Positions 16,490 to 24,676 of a stretch of 64,000 nt of DNA are shown here, piece after piece. This DNA is from Aliiroseovarius sediminis. Lineage in GTDB: Bacteria; Pseudomonadota; Alphaproteobacteria; Rhodobacterales; Rhodobacteraceae. A program made the translations under genes and the position numbers. The DNA is taken from the NCBI RefSeq assembly GCF_022678485.1, contig NZ_JALBYP010000025.1:116053-180052 (forward strand), in the 5' to 3' direction. How positions within the stretch are numbered: position 1 is the first letter of the stretch; each line of letters begins with the position of its first letter. The notes beneath the pieces were generated by a model. The model ran no database searches, was not told the origin of the DNA, and worked only from the letters and a program-made list of their open reading frames with translations.

Positions 16490-18262
16490 TCAGACCTTCT
16501 GAGGCCGCATGTCGTCCTTGTCGATCCCCGCGACCACCACCGGCTTTTTCATCGCATCGCGGCGGAAAGGTTCGCCAAGCTCCTGGTTGATCATGGCTTC
16601 GATGAGCGTCGTCTTGCCGTCTTTCTGATCCTTGATCGCCTGATCCAGTGCGGCGGTCAATTCATCCATCGTGCGCGCGACGACGCCTTGCAGACCACAC
16701 GCTTTGGCAATGCCGGCATAGCTGACCTGTTCATCCAGCTCGGTCCCGACGAAGTTGTCGTCATACCACAGGGTCGAGTTGCGTTTCTCTGCCCCCCATT
16801 GGTAGTTGCGGAACACAACCTGTGTGACGGCAGGCCATTCCTTGCGCCCTATGGCGGTCAGTTCGGTGACCGCAATGCCGAACGCGCCATCGCCAGAGAA
16901 GCCGACCACTGGCGTATCGGGGCAGCCGATCTTCGCGCCCACGACAGCCGGCAAGCCATAGCCACAGGGGCCGAACAGACCGGGGGCCAAGTATTTGCGT
17001 CCCGCCTCAAACGTCGGGTAGGCGTTGCCGATGGCGCAGTTGTTGCCGATGTCAGACGAGATGATTGCCTCTTTCGGAAGGGCGGCCTGGATGGCGCGCC
17101 AGGCCATGCGCGGGCTCATCCAGTCGGGCTTGGCGTCACGGGCGCGTTCGTTCCAAGTGGTTCCGGGGTCGTCCTCTTCGTGGTCCATTGACGACAATTG
17201 CTGCGCCCAGGTCGATTTGGTCTGCGCGATCAGAGCTTTGCGATCCTCGCGCCCCTCGTCCCCGGCAGCCGCCGATAGCCTGTGCAACAGCGATGCTGCG
17301 ACCTTCTTCGCATCCCCGACGATGCCGACGCTGATGTTCTTGGTCAGGCCGATGCGGTCGTGATTGATGTCGACCTGAATGATCTTGGCGTCCTTGGGCC
17401 AGTAATCCAGCCCATAGCCGGGCAGGGTGGAAAACGGGTTCAGTCGCGTGCCAAGGGCCAGCACCACATCGGCTTTCTGGATCAGCTCCATCCCCGCCTT
17501 GTTGCCGTTATAGCCCAAGGGCCCGGCAAACAGGGGATGGCTGCCGGGAAAGGCATCGTTGTGCTGATAGCCCACGCAGACTGGGGCATCCAGCCGTTCG
17601 GCCAGCTCCATCGTCTCGGGGATTGCGCCGGCCAGAACCACGCCCGCGCCGTTTAGGATGACGGGGAACTTGGCCTTGGACAGAAGGTCGGCAGCTTCAG
17701 CCAACGCCTCTTCCCCGCCCGCGGGGCGTTCGAATTCGACGATTTGGGGCAGGTCGATGTCGATCACCTGCGTCCAGTAATCGCGCGGCATGTTGATCTG
17801 CGCGGGCGCACTTGCGCGTTTGGCGTTGATGATGACGCGGTTCAGAACCTCGGCCACGCGCGAGGGGTCACGGACCTCTTCCTGATAGGCGACGCAATCG
17901 GCGAACATATTCATCTGCTCGACTTCTTGAAACCCGCCCTGGCCGATGGTTTTGTTTGCGGCTTGTGGCGTGACCAGAAGCAGCGGCGTGTGGTTCCAGT
18001 ATGCAGTTTTCACCGCGGTCACGAAGTTTGCAATGCCGGGGCCGTTCTGGGCAATCATCATCGACATCTTGCCAGTGGCGCGGGTATAGCCGTCGGCCAT
18101 CATCCCACCCGACCCTTCATGTGCGCAGTCCCAAAACGTGATGCCCGCCGCAGGGAAATTGTCCGAGATCGGCATGAAAGCGGACCCGATAATGCCAAAC
18201 GCGTGCTCGATCCCGTGCAGTTGCAGCGTTTTCACGAAGGCTTCTTCGGTGGTCATTTTCAT
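16490..18262 (-). CDS. xsc: Sulfoacetaldehyde acetyltransferase Xsc
   Basis: The 590-residue thiamine-diphosphate enzyme cleaves sulfoacetaldehyde with phosphate to acetyl phosphate and sulfite. The N-terminal MTTEEAFVKTLQLHGIEHAFGIIG with CAHEGSGGMMADGYTRATG, and the ThDP-binding GDGAFG followed by NYQWGAEKRN, are typical of Xsc rather than acetolactate synthase. The start at 18262 has AAGGAG eight bases before it. It lies 115 bases downstream of tauR on the same strand, the conserved order in taurine-degrading Rhodobacteraceae. No phosphate acetyltransferase gene is seen nearby. Confidence 0.93.
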   Translation of the reverse strand: MKMTTEEAFVKTLQLHGIEHAFGIIGSAFMPISDNFPAAGITFWDCAHEGSGGMMADGYTRATGKMSMMIAQNGPGIANFVTAVKTAYWNHTPLLLVTPQAANKTIGQGGFQEVEQMNMFADCVAYQEEVRDPSRVAEVLNRVIINAKRASAPAQINMPRDYWTQVIDIDLPQIVEFERPAGGEEALAEAADLLSKAKFPVILNGAGVVLAGAIPETMELAERLDAPVCVGYQHNDAFPGSHPLFAGPLGYNGNKAGMELIQKADVVLALGTRLNPFSTLPGYGLDYWPKDAKIIQVDINHDRIGLTKNISVGIVGDAKKVAASLLHRLSAAAGDEGREDRKALIAQTKSTWAQQLSSMDHEEDDPGTTWNERARDAKPDWMSPRMAWRAIQAALPKEAIISSDIGNNCAIGNAYPTFEAGRKYLAPGLFGPCGYGLPAVVGAKIGCPDTPVVGFSGDGAFGIAVTELTAIGRKEWPAVTQVVFRNYQWGAEKRNSTLWYDDNFVGTELDEQVSYAGIAKACGLQGVVARTMDELTAALDQAIKDQKDGKTTLIEAMINQELGEPFRRDAMKKPVVVAGIDKDDMRPQKV

Positions 18263-18377
18263 CAGGCTGGCTCCTTGCGTATGACAGGCGTCGCGGACCG
18301 AACCGGTCTGGACGCAGGTGTTCACGCCACCAGTCTTAGGCAGCAGGGGGGGCGTTCTATAGGGCCAGTTCGGCGGG

Positions 18378-19856
18378 CTATTTGACGCCAGAACGCGGCG
18401 CGTCCGCGATGGCCTCGGCGATCAGCGCGATCCCGGTCGGAATGCGCGCGGCGGGGATCGAGCTGTAGGCGATGCGATAATAGTTGATGGGCGGCACCGC
18501 GTCGCCGAAGAACGGCGCGCCGGGTTCGATCATCACGTCCTTTTCCTGCAAGACAGCGGCCAGATCGCGGGTGTCGACCCCGTCGGGGGCCTGCATCCAG
18601 AATGCCGATCCGCCAAAGACGCCGTGCCCGGCGATGGTCAGGCCTTTGTCCTGGATCGCCTTAGTCATCACGTCGCGCCGGGCGTGATAGGCCGCACCGA
18701 TGCGTCGGATCATGGCGTCGTAGTGTCCCAGCGACAGGAAATAGGCGACGGTGCGCTGGATCAGGCCTGGGGGGTGGCGCAAGACCGCAGATCGCAGCGC
18801 GCGGGCCTCGCGTATGAAGGGTTCTGACCCGACCAGAAAGCCCAACCGCAGCCCCGGAAACAGCGATTTCGAGAAGCTGCCCACATAGATCACACGCCCC
18901 TCGCGATCGAGCGATTTCAGCGCGGGCGAGGGCGGGTTGAGGAATGACATCTCGAAATCGTAATCATCTTCGACCACCACCGCATCCAGATCGCGCGCCC
19001 GTCGCAGAAGCGTCTTGCGCCGGTCCAGCGGCATGGTGGCCGTGGTCGGGCTTTGATGACTGGGGGTGGTATAGATCACGTCCGTCCCGTCGGGCAGGGC
19101 GTCGGGCAGCAGGCCGTCTCGATCCAAGGGAATTTTGACCACATGGCAACGGCTTTGCGTCAGGATATCCCGCAGCGAATAATAGCACGGATTTTCGATC
19201 GCTGCGGTTCGCCGTTGGGTCAACAAGACCTGCGCGGACAGCCACAGTGCATTCTGCGCGCCCAGCGTGATCAGGATCTCGTCCGGCCGCGCCTGAATGC
19301 CCCGGCGGGGCAGGATGTGACGGGCGATGAATTCGGTCAGTTGCGGGTCGTCCTGATCGTAATAGTCACGCATCATCGCCGGGTGATCTTTCTGACCCAA
19401 GGCGCGCAAGGCACACAGCCGCCACGCATTGTGATCAAACAGGGTCGGATCGGCTTGCCCATAGATGAACGGATATTTCATCTGTCGCCAGTCCGGCGGT
19501 TTCCTGGGCGTGCTGCCGCCGGTGAAGCTGGTGCCGATGGCGCGCTGCCAGTCCACCGTATCTTCGACACGTTTGTGAATTTCGAACGCTGGCGGTTCCG
19601 GCGCATTTTCCGAGACATAGAACCCGCTGCGCCCTTTCGAGGTCAGGTAATCATTCGCCTGAAGCTCAGTATAGGCCAGCGTGACGGTAATCCGGCTGAC
19701 GCCCAAATGTGCCGACAGACGCCGGGTCGAGGGTAGCTTTTCGCCGCGTGGCAGGCGACCGGACAGGATCGCTTCGGCGATCATCTGCTGAATTTGAGCC
19801 TGTAGCGTGCCTTGGGCTTCGGGGTCCAGAAAGAAGGTTTCAACGGGTGCGGCCAT
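18378..19856 (-). CDS. tauR: TauR, MocR-type (GntR/aminotransferase) regulator of taurine use
   Basis: The 492-residue MocR protein joins an N-terminal GntR winged helix (about 20-75, PSTRRLSAHLGVSRITVTLAY) to a fold-type I aminotransferase-like domain that binds PLP (SFSKSLFPGLRLG contains the Schiff-base Lys). The position next to xsc and near tpa identifies it as TauR by context. A GTG at 19865 is also in frame, but the ATG at 19856 has AGGG at proper spacing. Paired CTGGAC-like repeats occur upstream of both tauR and tpa (19872-19903, 22531-22562), consistent with activation of tpa and autoregulation. Confidence 0.85.
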   Translation of the reverse strand: MAAPVETFFLDPEAQGTLQAQIQQMIAEAILSGRLPRGEKLPSTRRLSAHLGVSRITVTLAYTELQANDYLTSKGRSGFYVSENAPEPPAFEIHKRVEDTVDWQRAIGTSFTGGSTPRKPPDWRQMKYPFIYGQADPTLFDHNAWRLCALRALGQKDHPAMMRDYYDQDDPQLTEFIARHILPRRGIQARPDEILITLGAQNALWLSAQVLLTQRRTAAIENPCYYSLRDILTQSRCHVVKIPLDRDGLLPDALPDGTDVIYTTPSHQSPTTATMPLDRRKTLLRRARDLDAVVVEDDYDFEMSFLNPPSPALKSLDREGRVIYVGSFSKSLFPGLRLGFLVGSEPFIREARALRSAVLRHPPGLIQRTVAYFLSLGHYDAMIRRIGAAYHARRDVMTKAIQDKGLTIAGHGVFGGSAFWMQAPDGVDTRDLAAVLQEKDVMIEPGAPFFGDAVPPINYYRIAYSSIPAARIPTGIALIAEAIADAPRSGVK

Positions 19857-19871
19857 GAAGAACACCCTAAC

Positions 19872-19903
19872 GTGGACTTATGGCCGACGCAATCTGGATA
19901 TAT
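19872..19903 (+). promoter_or_regulatory. Candidate TauR direct-repeat site upstream of tauR
   Basis: GTGGACTTAT (19872-19881) and CTGGATATAT (19894-19903) are direct repeats whose starts are 22 bases apart, the same spacing as the tpa pair. They lie 15-47 bases upstream of tauR and point opposite to tauR transcription. Autoregulation is inferred. Confidence 0.5.
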
Positions 19904-19911
19904 CACGCCAT

Positions 19912-20214
19912 TCAGCGGTTTGATGAAATCCAGGCCGACATCAGACCTGCGTCGCGAAAGCACTCGTCCGGGATCGCGCGACGTTTGGCGCGCGCGATAC
20001 GCTCGGCAAAAGCCACTTGGCGCGAGGTCGCTCGCGTGTCTCGGGGCTGTGCGGCAGTGGTTTTCAGCCGCGCCTGATGTTCCCCGATCCAACCCGACAG
20101 GGCGGCGCGGTCGCTGATTTTGTCTGCGGGAATGCTGGCACCCAAGCGGGTGGCGATGTGGCGGGCATAGTCGACCTGTTTTGGAGTGGGCGGCAAGATG
20201 CGGGCAGCGTGCAT
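19912..20214 (-). CDS. Small protein with two tandem TPKQ...WI repeats
   Basis: The 100-residue basic protein contains two copies of a motif of about 38 residues: 10-47 (TPKQVDYARHIA...LSGWIGEHQ) and 63-100 (TSRQVAFAERIA...MSAWISSNR). Similar short repeats occur as C-terminal extensions of some topoisomerase-like and plasmid proteins, but I cannot assign a function. A strong AGGAGG six bases before the ATG at 20214 fixes the start; longer in-frame starts at 20244 and 20274 are less likely. It sits between tauR and a GNAT gene within the taurine cluster without an obvious link to taurine. Confidence 0.65.
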   Translation of the reverse strand: MHAARILPPTPKQVDYARHIATRLGASIPADKISDRAALSGWIGEHQARLKTTAAQPRDTRATSRQVAFAERIARAKRRAIPDECFRDAGLMSAWISSNR

Positions 20215-20334
20215 GGTCGATCCTCCTGTTCTTGGTTTGTCCATGGTTAACGGATAAGAACAAATATAGAACAAAATGAAGAAATGTCTAGTCTGTTGCG
20301 CGCATGACTGCGACTCATCGGGCGTGAGGCTGCA

Positions 20335-20925
20335 CTATTGGCGCGGCTGTTCTAAATGCCATGTCAAGTTCGCGCGCACCGCAGGCCATTCCGAGGCGAT
20401 GATGGAATAGACTGCCGTATCGCGGATTGAGCCGCGCGGCCCCAACTGGTGGCTGCGCAAGACACCATCCAGTTTTGCTCCCAGACGTTCAATCGCTCGG
20501 CGGCTTTGCTGGTTCATGAAATGGGTGCGAAATTCGACCGCAATGCAACTGAGCGTGTCGAACGCATGGGACAAAAGCAGGCGCTTTGCCTCGGTGTTCA
20601 ACGGTCCGCGCTGCACCGCTTTTCGATACCAGGTAGAGCCGATTTCGACACGCCGATTGTCCGCATCAATATGCATGTAAGTGGTCATGCCGACAGGTTT
20701 CCGGTCGGGGGTCATGACGCAGAATGGCAGCATCACACCGGCATGCTGCAAGCCAAGCCGACGGTCGATGTCCGCCTTCATATCCTTGGGCGCCGGAACC
20801 GAGGTATACCAAAGCTTGTGCAGATCGCCATCCGCGCAGGCCTCGCGCAATGCAGGCGCGTGGTCGGGTGACAAGGGGGCTAGGATGACGTGATCTCCGG
20901 TCAAGGTGACGGGGGCGGGCCACAT
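20335..20925 (-). CDS. GNAT-family N-acetyltransferase (RimL-like)
   Basis: The 196-residue protein has the RimL/Acetyltransf_3 pattern: an N-terminal LTGDHVILAPLSPDHAPAL, the central VEIGSTWYRKAVQRGPLNTEAKRLLLSHAF acetyl-CoA region, and FRTHFMNQQSRRAIERLGAKLDGVLR. It should transfer an acetyl group to an unknown amine, possibly a protein N-terminus or a small molecule. It lies between the small repeat protein and tpa, all on the same strand, but gaps of over 100 bases suggest separate transcription. Confidence 0.8.
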   Translation of the reverse strand: MWPAPVTLTGDHVILAPLSPDHAPALREACADGDLHKLWYTSVPAPKDMKADIDRRLGLQHAGVMLPFCVMTPDRKPVGMTTYMHIDADNRRVEIGSTWYRKAVQRGPLNTEAKRLLLSHAFDTLSCIAVEFRTHFMNQQSRRAIERLGAKLDGVLRSHQLGPRGSIRDTAVYSIIASEWPAVRANLTWHLEQPRQ

Positions 20926-21030
20926 GGCGATTTCCTTGTTTCAAGCAGTGAAGGTCGTGTCGCACACCACCATGCAAAAAAGCGGGCCAAAGAAAAGACA
21001 CGCTTTCTTGTCGCTTCCAAACAAGAGGTG

Positions 21031-22428
21031 TCAGCCAAACACCTTTGTCAGCGCGTTGTCCACGACGTCGGTGATGCGATCAACATCATCGGCGGTCACG
21101 ATCAGGGCCGGGCTGAAGCACAGCACGTTGTTGCGACCAGGGATGGATCGGTTGCTGGCCCCGATGATGACGCCCTGCGCACCGCAATCCCCGACCACGG
21201 CGGCGATTTCCTTTTCAGACACCGGTTCCTTGGTGGTGCGATCCTTCACAAGCTCGGCGCCCAGAAACAGCCCTTTGCCGCGCACATCGCCAATCACCGC
21301 GTGCTTGTCCATCAGCGCGCTGAGGTTGGACAACATCCGTTCACCCATCTTGGTGGTGTTCTCCAGCAGCCCTTCGTCCTCGATGATGCGCATGTTTTCA
21401 AGTGCTGCGGCCGGCCCCGCAGTGCATCCGCCAAAGGTCGAGATGTCGCGGAAGTGATCCAGCACGTCATCGGCGTTGTCCTTGAACATATCGAACACCT
21501 TTTCGGTGGTCACACAACACGCAATAGCGGCATAGCCAGATGCAACCCCCTTCGCCATGGTCACGAAGTCCGGCTGGACGCCGTAGTGTTGGTATCCGAA
21601 CCAGGTGCCGGTGCGGCCCAGACCGCAGACGACCTCGTCTATATGCAGCAAGATATCGTATTTCTCGCAGATTTCCTGCACACGATCCCAATAGCCTTCG
21701 GGCGGTTCGATCACGCCGCCACCGGCGGTGATCGGCTCAAGGCACAGCGCGCCCACCGTGTCAGGGCCTTCGCGCAAGATGACCTCTTCAATCTGGTCGG
21801 CGGCTGCGCGACCGAATTCTGCGCCGGACAGATGCTCCAGCCCCAATTCCTCTTTCCGGTATTCCATGCAATGTGGCACACGCACGAAATCGGGCGCGAA
21901 GGGGCCGTACTGCATGTTGCGTTCATCCTGCCCGCCCGCCGACATCGCGGCGAGTGTCGACCCGTGATAGTCGCGGTCGCGATACAGGATCTTGGTTTTC
22001 TTGCCGCCATAGCGTTTGTGCGCAATCTGGCGGATCATCTTGAAGGCTTTCTCGTTCGCCTCGGACCCCGAATTCGTCACATAAACCCGCGACATGCCCG
22101 GCATTTTCGAGATCAGTTTTTCCGAGAACATCGCCCCCGGAATGGACCCCGCCGAGCCCGCGAAATAGTTCAGTTTGACCAGTTGATCGCGCACCACATC
22201 GGCGATGCTTTCGCGCCCATAGCCGACATTGACGGTCCAGACGCCGCCCGAGACCGCGTCGATGTATTCCTTGCCGTTCTGATCCCAGACGCGCATTCCT
22301 TTGCCTTCGACAATGATGCGCGGATCAACGGTTTCAAACGGTTTGTGCTGCGTCAGATGGTGCCAAACATGGGCTTTGTCTGCCGCGACCACATGCGAGA
22401 TGTCATTTTCCTTGAGTGCGCCGTCCAT
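21031..22428 (-). CDS. tpa: Taurine:pyruvate aminotransferase Tpa
   Basis: The 465-residue class III aminotransferase converts taurine and pyruvate to sulfoacetaldehyde and alanine, feeding Xsc. It shows VTNSGSEANEKAFKMIRQ, the YRDRDYHGST turn, HIDEVVCGLGRTG and the PLP Lys in TMAKGVASG. The combination with xsc and tauR in one cluster distinguishes it from other class III enzymes. The start at 22428 has GGAGG five bases upstream. The candidate TauR repeats lie 103-134 bases upstream. No taurine transporter genes (tauABC) are present in the window. Confidence 0.9.
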   Translation of the reverse strand: MDGALKENDISHVVAADKAHVWHHLTQHKPFETVDPRIIVEGKGMRVWDQNGKEYIDAVSGGVWTVNVGYGRESIADVVRDQLVKLNYFAGSAGSIPGAMFSEKLISKMPGMSRVYVTNSGSEANEKAFKMIRQIAHKRYGGKKTKILYRDRDYHGSTLAAMSAGGQDERNMQYGPFAPDFVRVPHCMEYRKEELGLEHLSGAEFGRAAADQIEEVILREGPDTVGALCLEPITAGGGVIEPPEGYWDRVQEICEKYDILLHIDEVVCGLGRTGTWFGYQHYGVQPDFVTMAKGVASGYAAIACCVTTEKVFDMFKDNADDVLDHFRDISTFGGCTAGPAAALENMRIIEDEGLLENTTKMGERMLSNLSALMDKHAVIGDVRGKGLFLGAELVKDRTTKEPVSEKEIAAVVGDCGAQGVIIGASNRSIPGRNNVLCFSPALIVTADDVDRITDVVDNALTKVFG

Positions 22429-22530
22429 CCTGTCCTCCAACGCTGAATAACCTCTTGGGCGATCCCCTGAAAGAGGCACCCAAAAGGGAATCTTTGATCA
22501 AAAACAGGATCGCATTTTCGGGCAGGAACA

Positions 22531-22562
22531 ATAGGTCCAGCGTGGTCTTGTTTTATGTCCAG
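22531..22562 (-). promoter_or_regulatory. Candidate TauR direct-repeat site upstream of tpa
   Basis: Read on the tpa strand, CTGGACATAA (22562-22553) and CTGGACCTAT (22540-22531) are direct repeats with starts 22 bases apart, i.e. two helical turns. From memory, TauR of Rhodobacter capsulatus binds CTGGAC-containing direct repeats in the tpa promoter. The distance to tpa suits an activator site. Confidence 0.65.
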
Positions 22563-22591
22563 ACTGGCGTCTGGCAACCGTGCATTTTTGA

Positions 22592-23275
22592 CTAGGCCGA
22601 CCGGTCATGTTCAAAAAACCGAAGGATGCAGTCGGAAAACAGACCGTTATCGGCAGACAAGGGCAACGACGCGCGGGCGCGGTCTATCACCTTGTCAGGC
22701 AGCCGCGGGGCGAGCGTTTCGATCAATTCGGCAATGAATTCGTGGGTCATTTCCGGGTGGTTCTGGGTGGTGAAGATGTGATCGCCGATGATCAGGCCCG
22801 CGATCGGGCAGTGATCGGCGCGTAACGCGATTTGAGCGTTTGGCGGCGGTGTCGTGACCTGGTCGGCGTGGTGGCCGTATTGCCAGAACCGCCGGGCTTC
22901 CATCCAAGGGGGGCGGGCGCAGGCTTCGACCTCGATTGCGCCAAGGGCGGGGCCATCAGGGTTGGGGCCGACCTTGCCACCCAAGGCTACTGTGACAAGC
23001 TGATGACCGCTGCCCGCGCCGAACATTGGTTTGCGCGAGGCGGCGATGTCTGCGACCAGCATCTTCAGGCGCGTCTGCCACGGTGCGTGCTGCCTCTCTG
23101 CTTGCGGGCTGCCGGTCACGATCCATCCGTCGAAACGCTGTGGGCGCGGGGGGAATTCATCATTTGGGACGTGATACGAGACAAAGTCCCAGTGCGGACG
23201 TTTGGATGCCAGCAAGTCGCGCCAACGATCAGCCGAGCCCGCTTCTGTGCATGTCGTCAAGATTGCGATCCGCAT
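22592..23275 (-). CDS. Class I glutamine-amidotransferase-like protein lacking the catalytic Cys
   Basis: The 227-residue single-domain protein has the GATase-1 layout of GMP-synthase-like proteins: WIVTGSPQAE, the nucleophile-elbow region MFGAGSGHQLV, and the HPE motif (H173-P-E175). In active members the elbow reads GxCxGHQ; here the Cys position is Gly88 (G86-A-G88-S-G90-H-Q). It is therefore unlikely to hydrolyse glutamine as the family does. I chose the ATG at 23275 because MRIAILTTC is the expected first beta strand. It is monocistronic and its partner is unknown. Confidence 0.75.
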   Translation of the reverse strand: MRIAILTTCTEAGSADRWRDLLASKRPHWDFVSYHVPNDEFPPRPQRFDGWIVTGSPQAERQHAPWQTRLKMLVADIAASRKPMFGAGSGHQLVTVALGGKVGPNPDGPALGAIEVEACARPPWMEARRFWQYGHHADQVTTPPPNAQIALRADHCPIAGLIIGDHIFTTQNHPEMTHEFIAELIETLAPRLPDKVIDRARASLPLSADNGLFSDCILRFFEHDRSA

Positions 23276-23738
23276 AGGGTCCCTCGCTGCTGTGCTGACG
23301 TCAAGGTGGGCGCGACCATAAAGACGATGATTTTGCAGCCCTGTCCAGCCCGGACTGGCCGCGCCCAACGTCCGTCCCTGCGTCAGTTCGCCCCGGTTCA
23401 GACCCCTTCGTTTCATTCACAATCAATTGATTTTTACCGGCAACGCGGTATTTACTGCCAGTGTTAAGAAGCTCTGACCAAATCATTGCCGCCTGCTTAG
23501 ATCCAAGGACCGTGCCGTAAGGCTTGGCGGGTGGGTCGGCGGTAAGGACAAATTGGCGTTATCTTGACGGCCCCCGATGGTTTGGGCGGTGGGGTTTGGT
23601 GATGCGCGACACCATATGCCTTGGCATTGCATGGCAGTGCCGACCGCTTGCACCTCTCATTGGGCCTGCGAACCGAAACCTGTCTTGGGTGTGAGCCAAG
23701 GCACCCTCCAAGCGGCTTGCCCGCGTTAAGGACCCGGA
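23276..23738. other. 463-base gap before the hpaR-like gene with interleaved inverted repeats
   Basis: No convincing protein-coding frame is visible. The second half holds TGCCTTGGC (23617-23625) complementary to GCCAAGGCA (23695-23703), and CCGCTTG (23644-23650) complementary to CAAGCGG (23709-23715). The two pairs interleave, so they could form a pseudoknot or alternative hairpins in an hpaR leader, or belong to a small RNA. A 19-base imperfect dyad GGCATTGCATGGCAGTGCC lies at 23623-23641. Confidence 0.4.
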
Positions 23739-24164
23739 ATGAAGAAACTTGAACGCGCACTTCCCATTGCCTTGCTTCATGCGCGCGAAGCAACCTTGAA
23801 ACCCTTTCGTCTTGAACTGGACCAAGCCGATCTGACCGTCCAGCAATGGCGCGTCATTCGTGTGTTAGCCGAGGGAAAACCGTGCTGCGCGACCGAGCTG
23901 GCGGATCGCTGCGTGCTAATGCCGCCCAGCCTGAGCCGCATCCTGAAAAACCTGACCGAACGCGAATTCATCGAGCGTGTGGACGATGCCGATGGCCGCC
24001 GCCGGAAGGTGCAGATCGCCCCCGCAGGCTGTGCGAAATACACGCAGATGTCGGGCAAGGCGGCAAAGATCTATGCTGATCTGGAAGAACGTTTCGGGAC
24101 TGAGAAGATGGAAACTCTGCTGGACCTGCTGAACGAACTGTACGAGGTTGCCGAGGCGCACTGA
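23739..24164 (+). CDS. MarR-family regulator, HpaR-like
   Basis: The 141-residue protein has a MarR winged helix: LTVQQWRVIRVLAEGKPCCATELADRCVLMPPSLSRILKNL with the wing around DDADGRRRKVQIAP. The opening (ERALPIALLHAREATLKPFR) resembles HpaR, the repressor of homoprotocatechuate catabolism, but no hpa catabolic genes are nearby, so its targets are uncertain. It is followed 40 bases later by a thioesterase gene. The 460-base upstream gap is unusual for this genome. Confidence 0.75.
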   Translation: MKKLERALPIALLHAREATLKPFRLELDQADLTVQQWRVIRVLAEGKPCCATELADRCVLMPPSLSRILKNLTEREFIERVDDADGRRRKVQIAPAGCAKYTQMSGKAAKIYADLEERFGTEKMETLLDLLNELYEVAEAH

Positions 24165-24204
24165 CCCCGCATCCCCCACGGCCTGCAAATTTCCGGAGAG
24201 CATC

Positions 24205-24588
24205 ATGAACGACACCCAGACCACCCCGCATGGCGACATTATCCTGCGCACCCTTGCGATGCCGAAGGACACCAACACGTCCGGCGATATCTTCGGGGGC
24301 TGGGTGATGAGCCAAATGGACATTGCAGGCGGCATCATCGCAGGCGAACGCGCAAAAGGGCGCGTGGCGACGGTGGCGGTGGACGCGATGAAATTCATCC
24401 AACCGGTGAAAGTGGGCGACGTGCTGTGCGTCTATGGTCGCGTTGGCCGGGTCGGCACCACGTCGATGGCAATTGAGCTTGAAGCCTGGGTCAACCGCGA
24501 CCGCCTTGGTGAACGCCAGAAAGTCACCGAAGGGGTGTTTGTGTTTGTGGCGTTGGATGAGGATGGGAAGCCGGTGGCGGTGGGGTGA
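24205..24588 (+). CDS. Hotdog-fold acyl-CoA thioesterase (YciA type)
   Basis: The 127-residue protein hydrolyses acyl-CoA thioesters. Family landmarks are LAMPKDTNTSGDIFGGWVMSQMD near the N-terminus, containing the catalytic Asp of the YciA/Acot group, and VGDVLCVYGRV. A GGAGAGCATC site precedes the ATG at 24205; an upstream in-frame ATG would overlap the end of the MarR gene. It probably shares a transcript with the MarR gene. Confidence 0.85.
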   Translation: MNDTQTTPHGDIILRTLAMPKDTNTSGDIFGGWVMSQMDIAGGIIAGERAKGRVATVAVDAMKFIQPVKVGDVLCVYGRVGRVGTTSMAIELEAWVNRDRLGERQKVTEGVFVFVALDEDGKPVAVG

Positions 24589-24676
24589 GTGAAACGCTCA
24601 AAAGTATGGATTTGGTCAGAGATATTCGGTGGCAAAGAACCAAGACATTGACTTTGATAGATTATAGGAGGCGTAA

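Noticed and set aside
18308..18317. CTGGACGCAG half site just upstream of xsc
   Set aside because: No partner repeat at 22 bases, so it is not counted as a TauR site.
20890..22446. Long open frame antisense to tpa
   Set aside because: It mirrors tpa codon bias and has no protein-like motifs; tpa is well supported.
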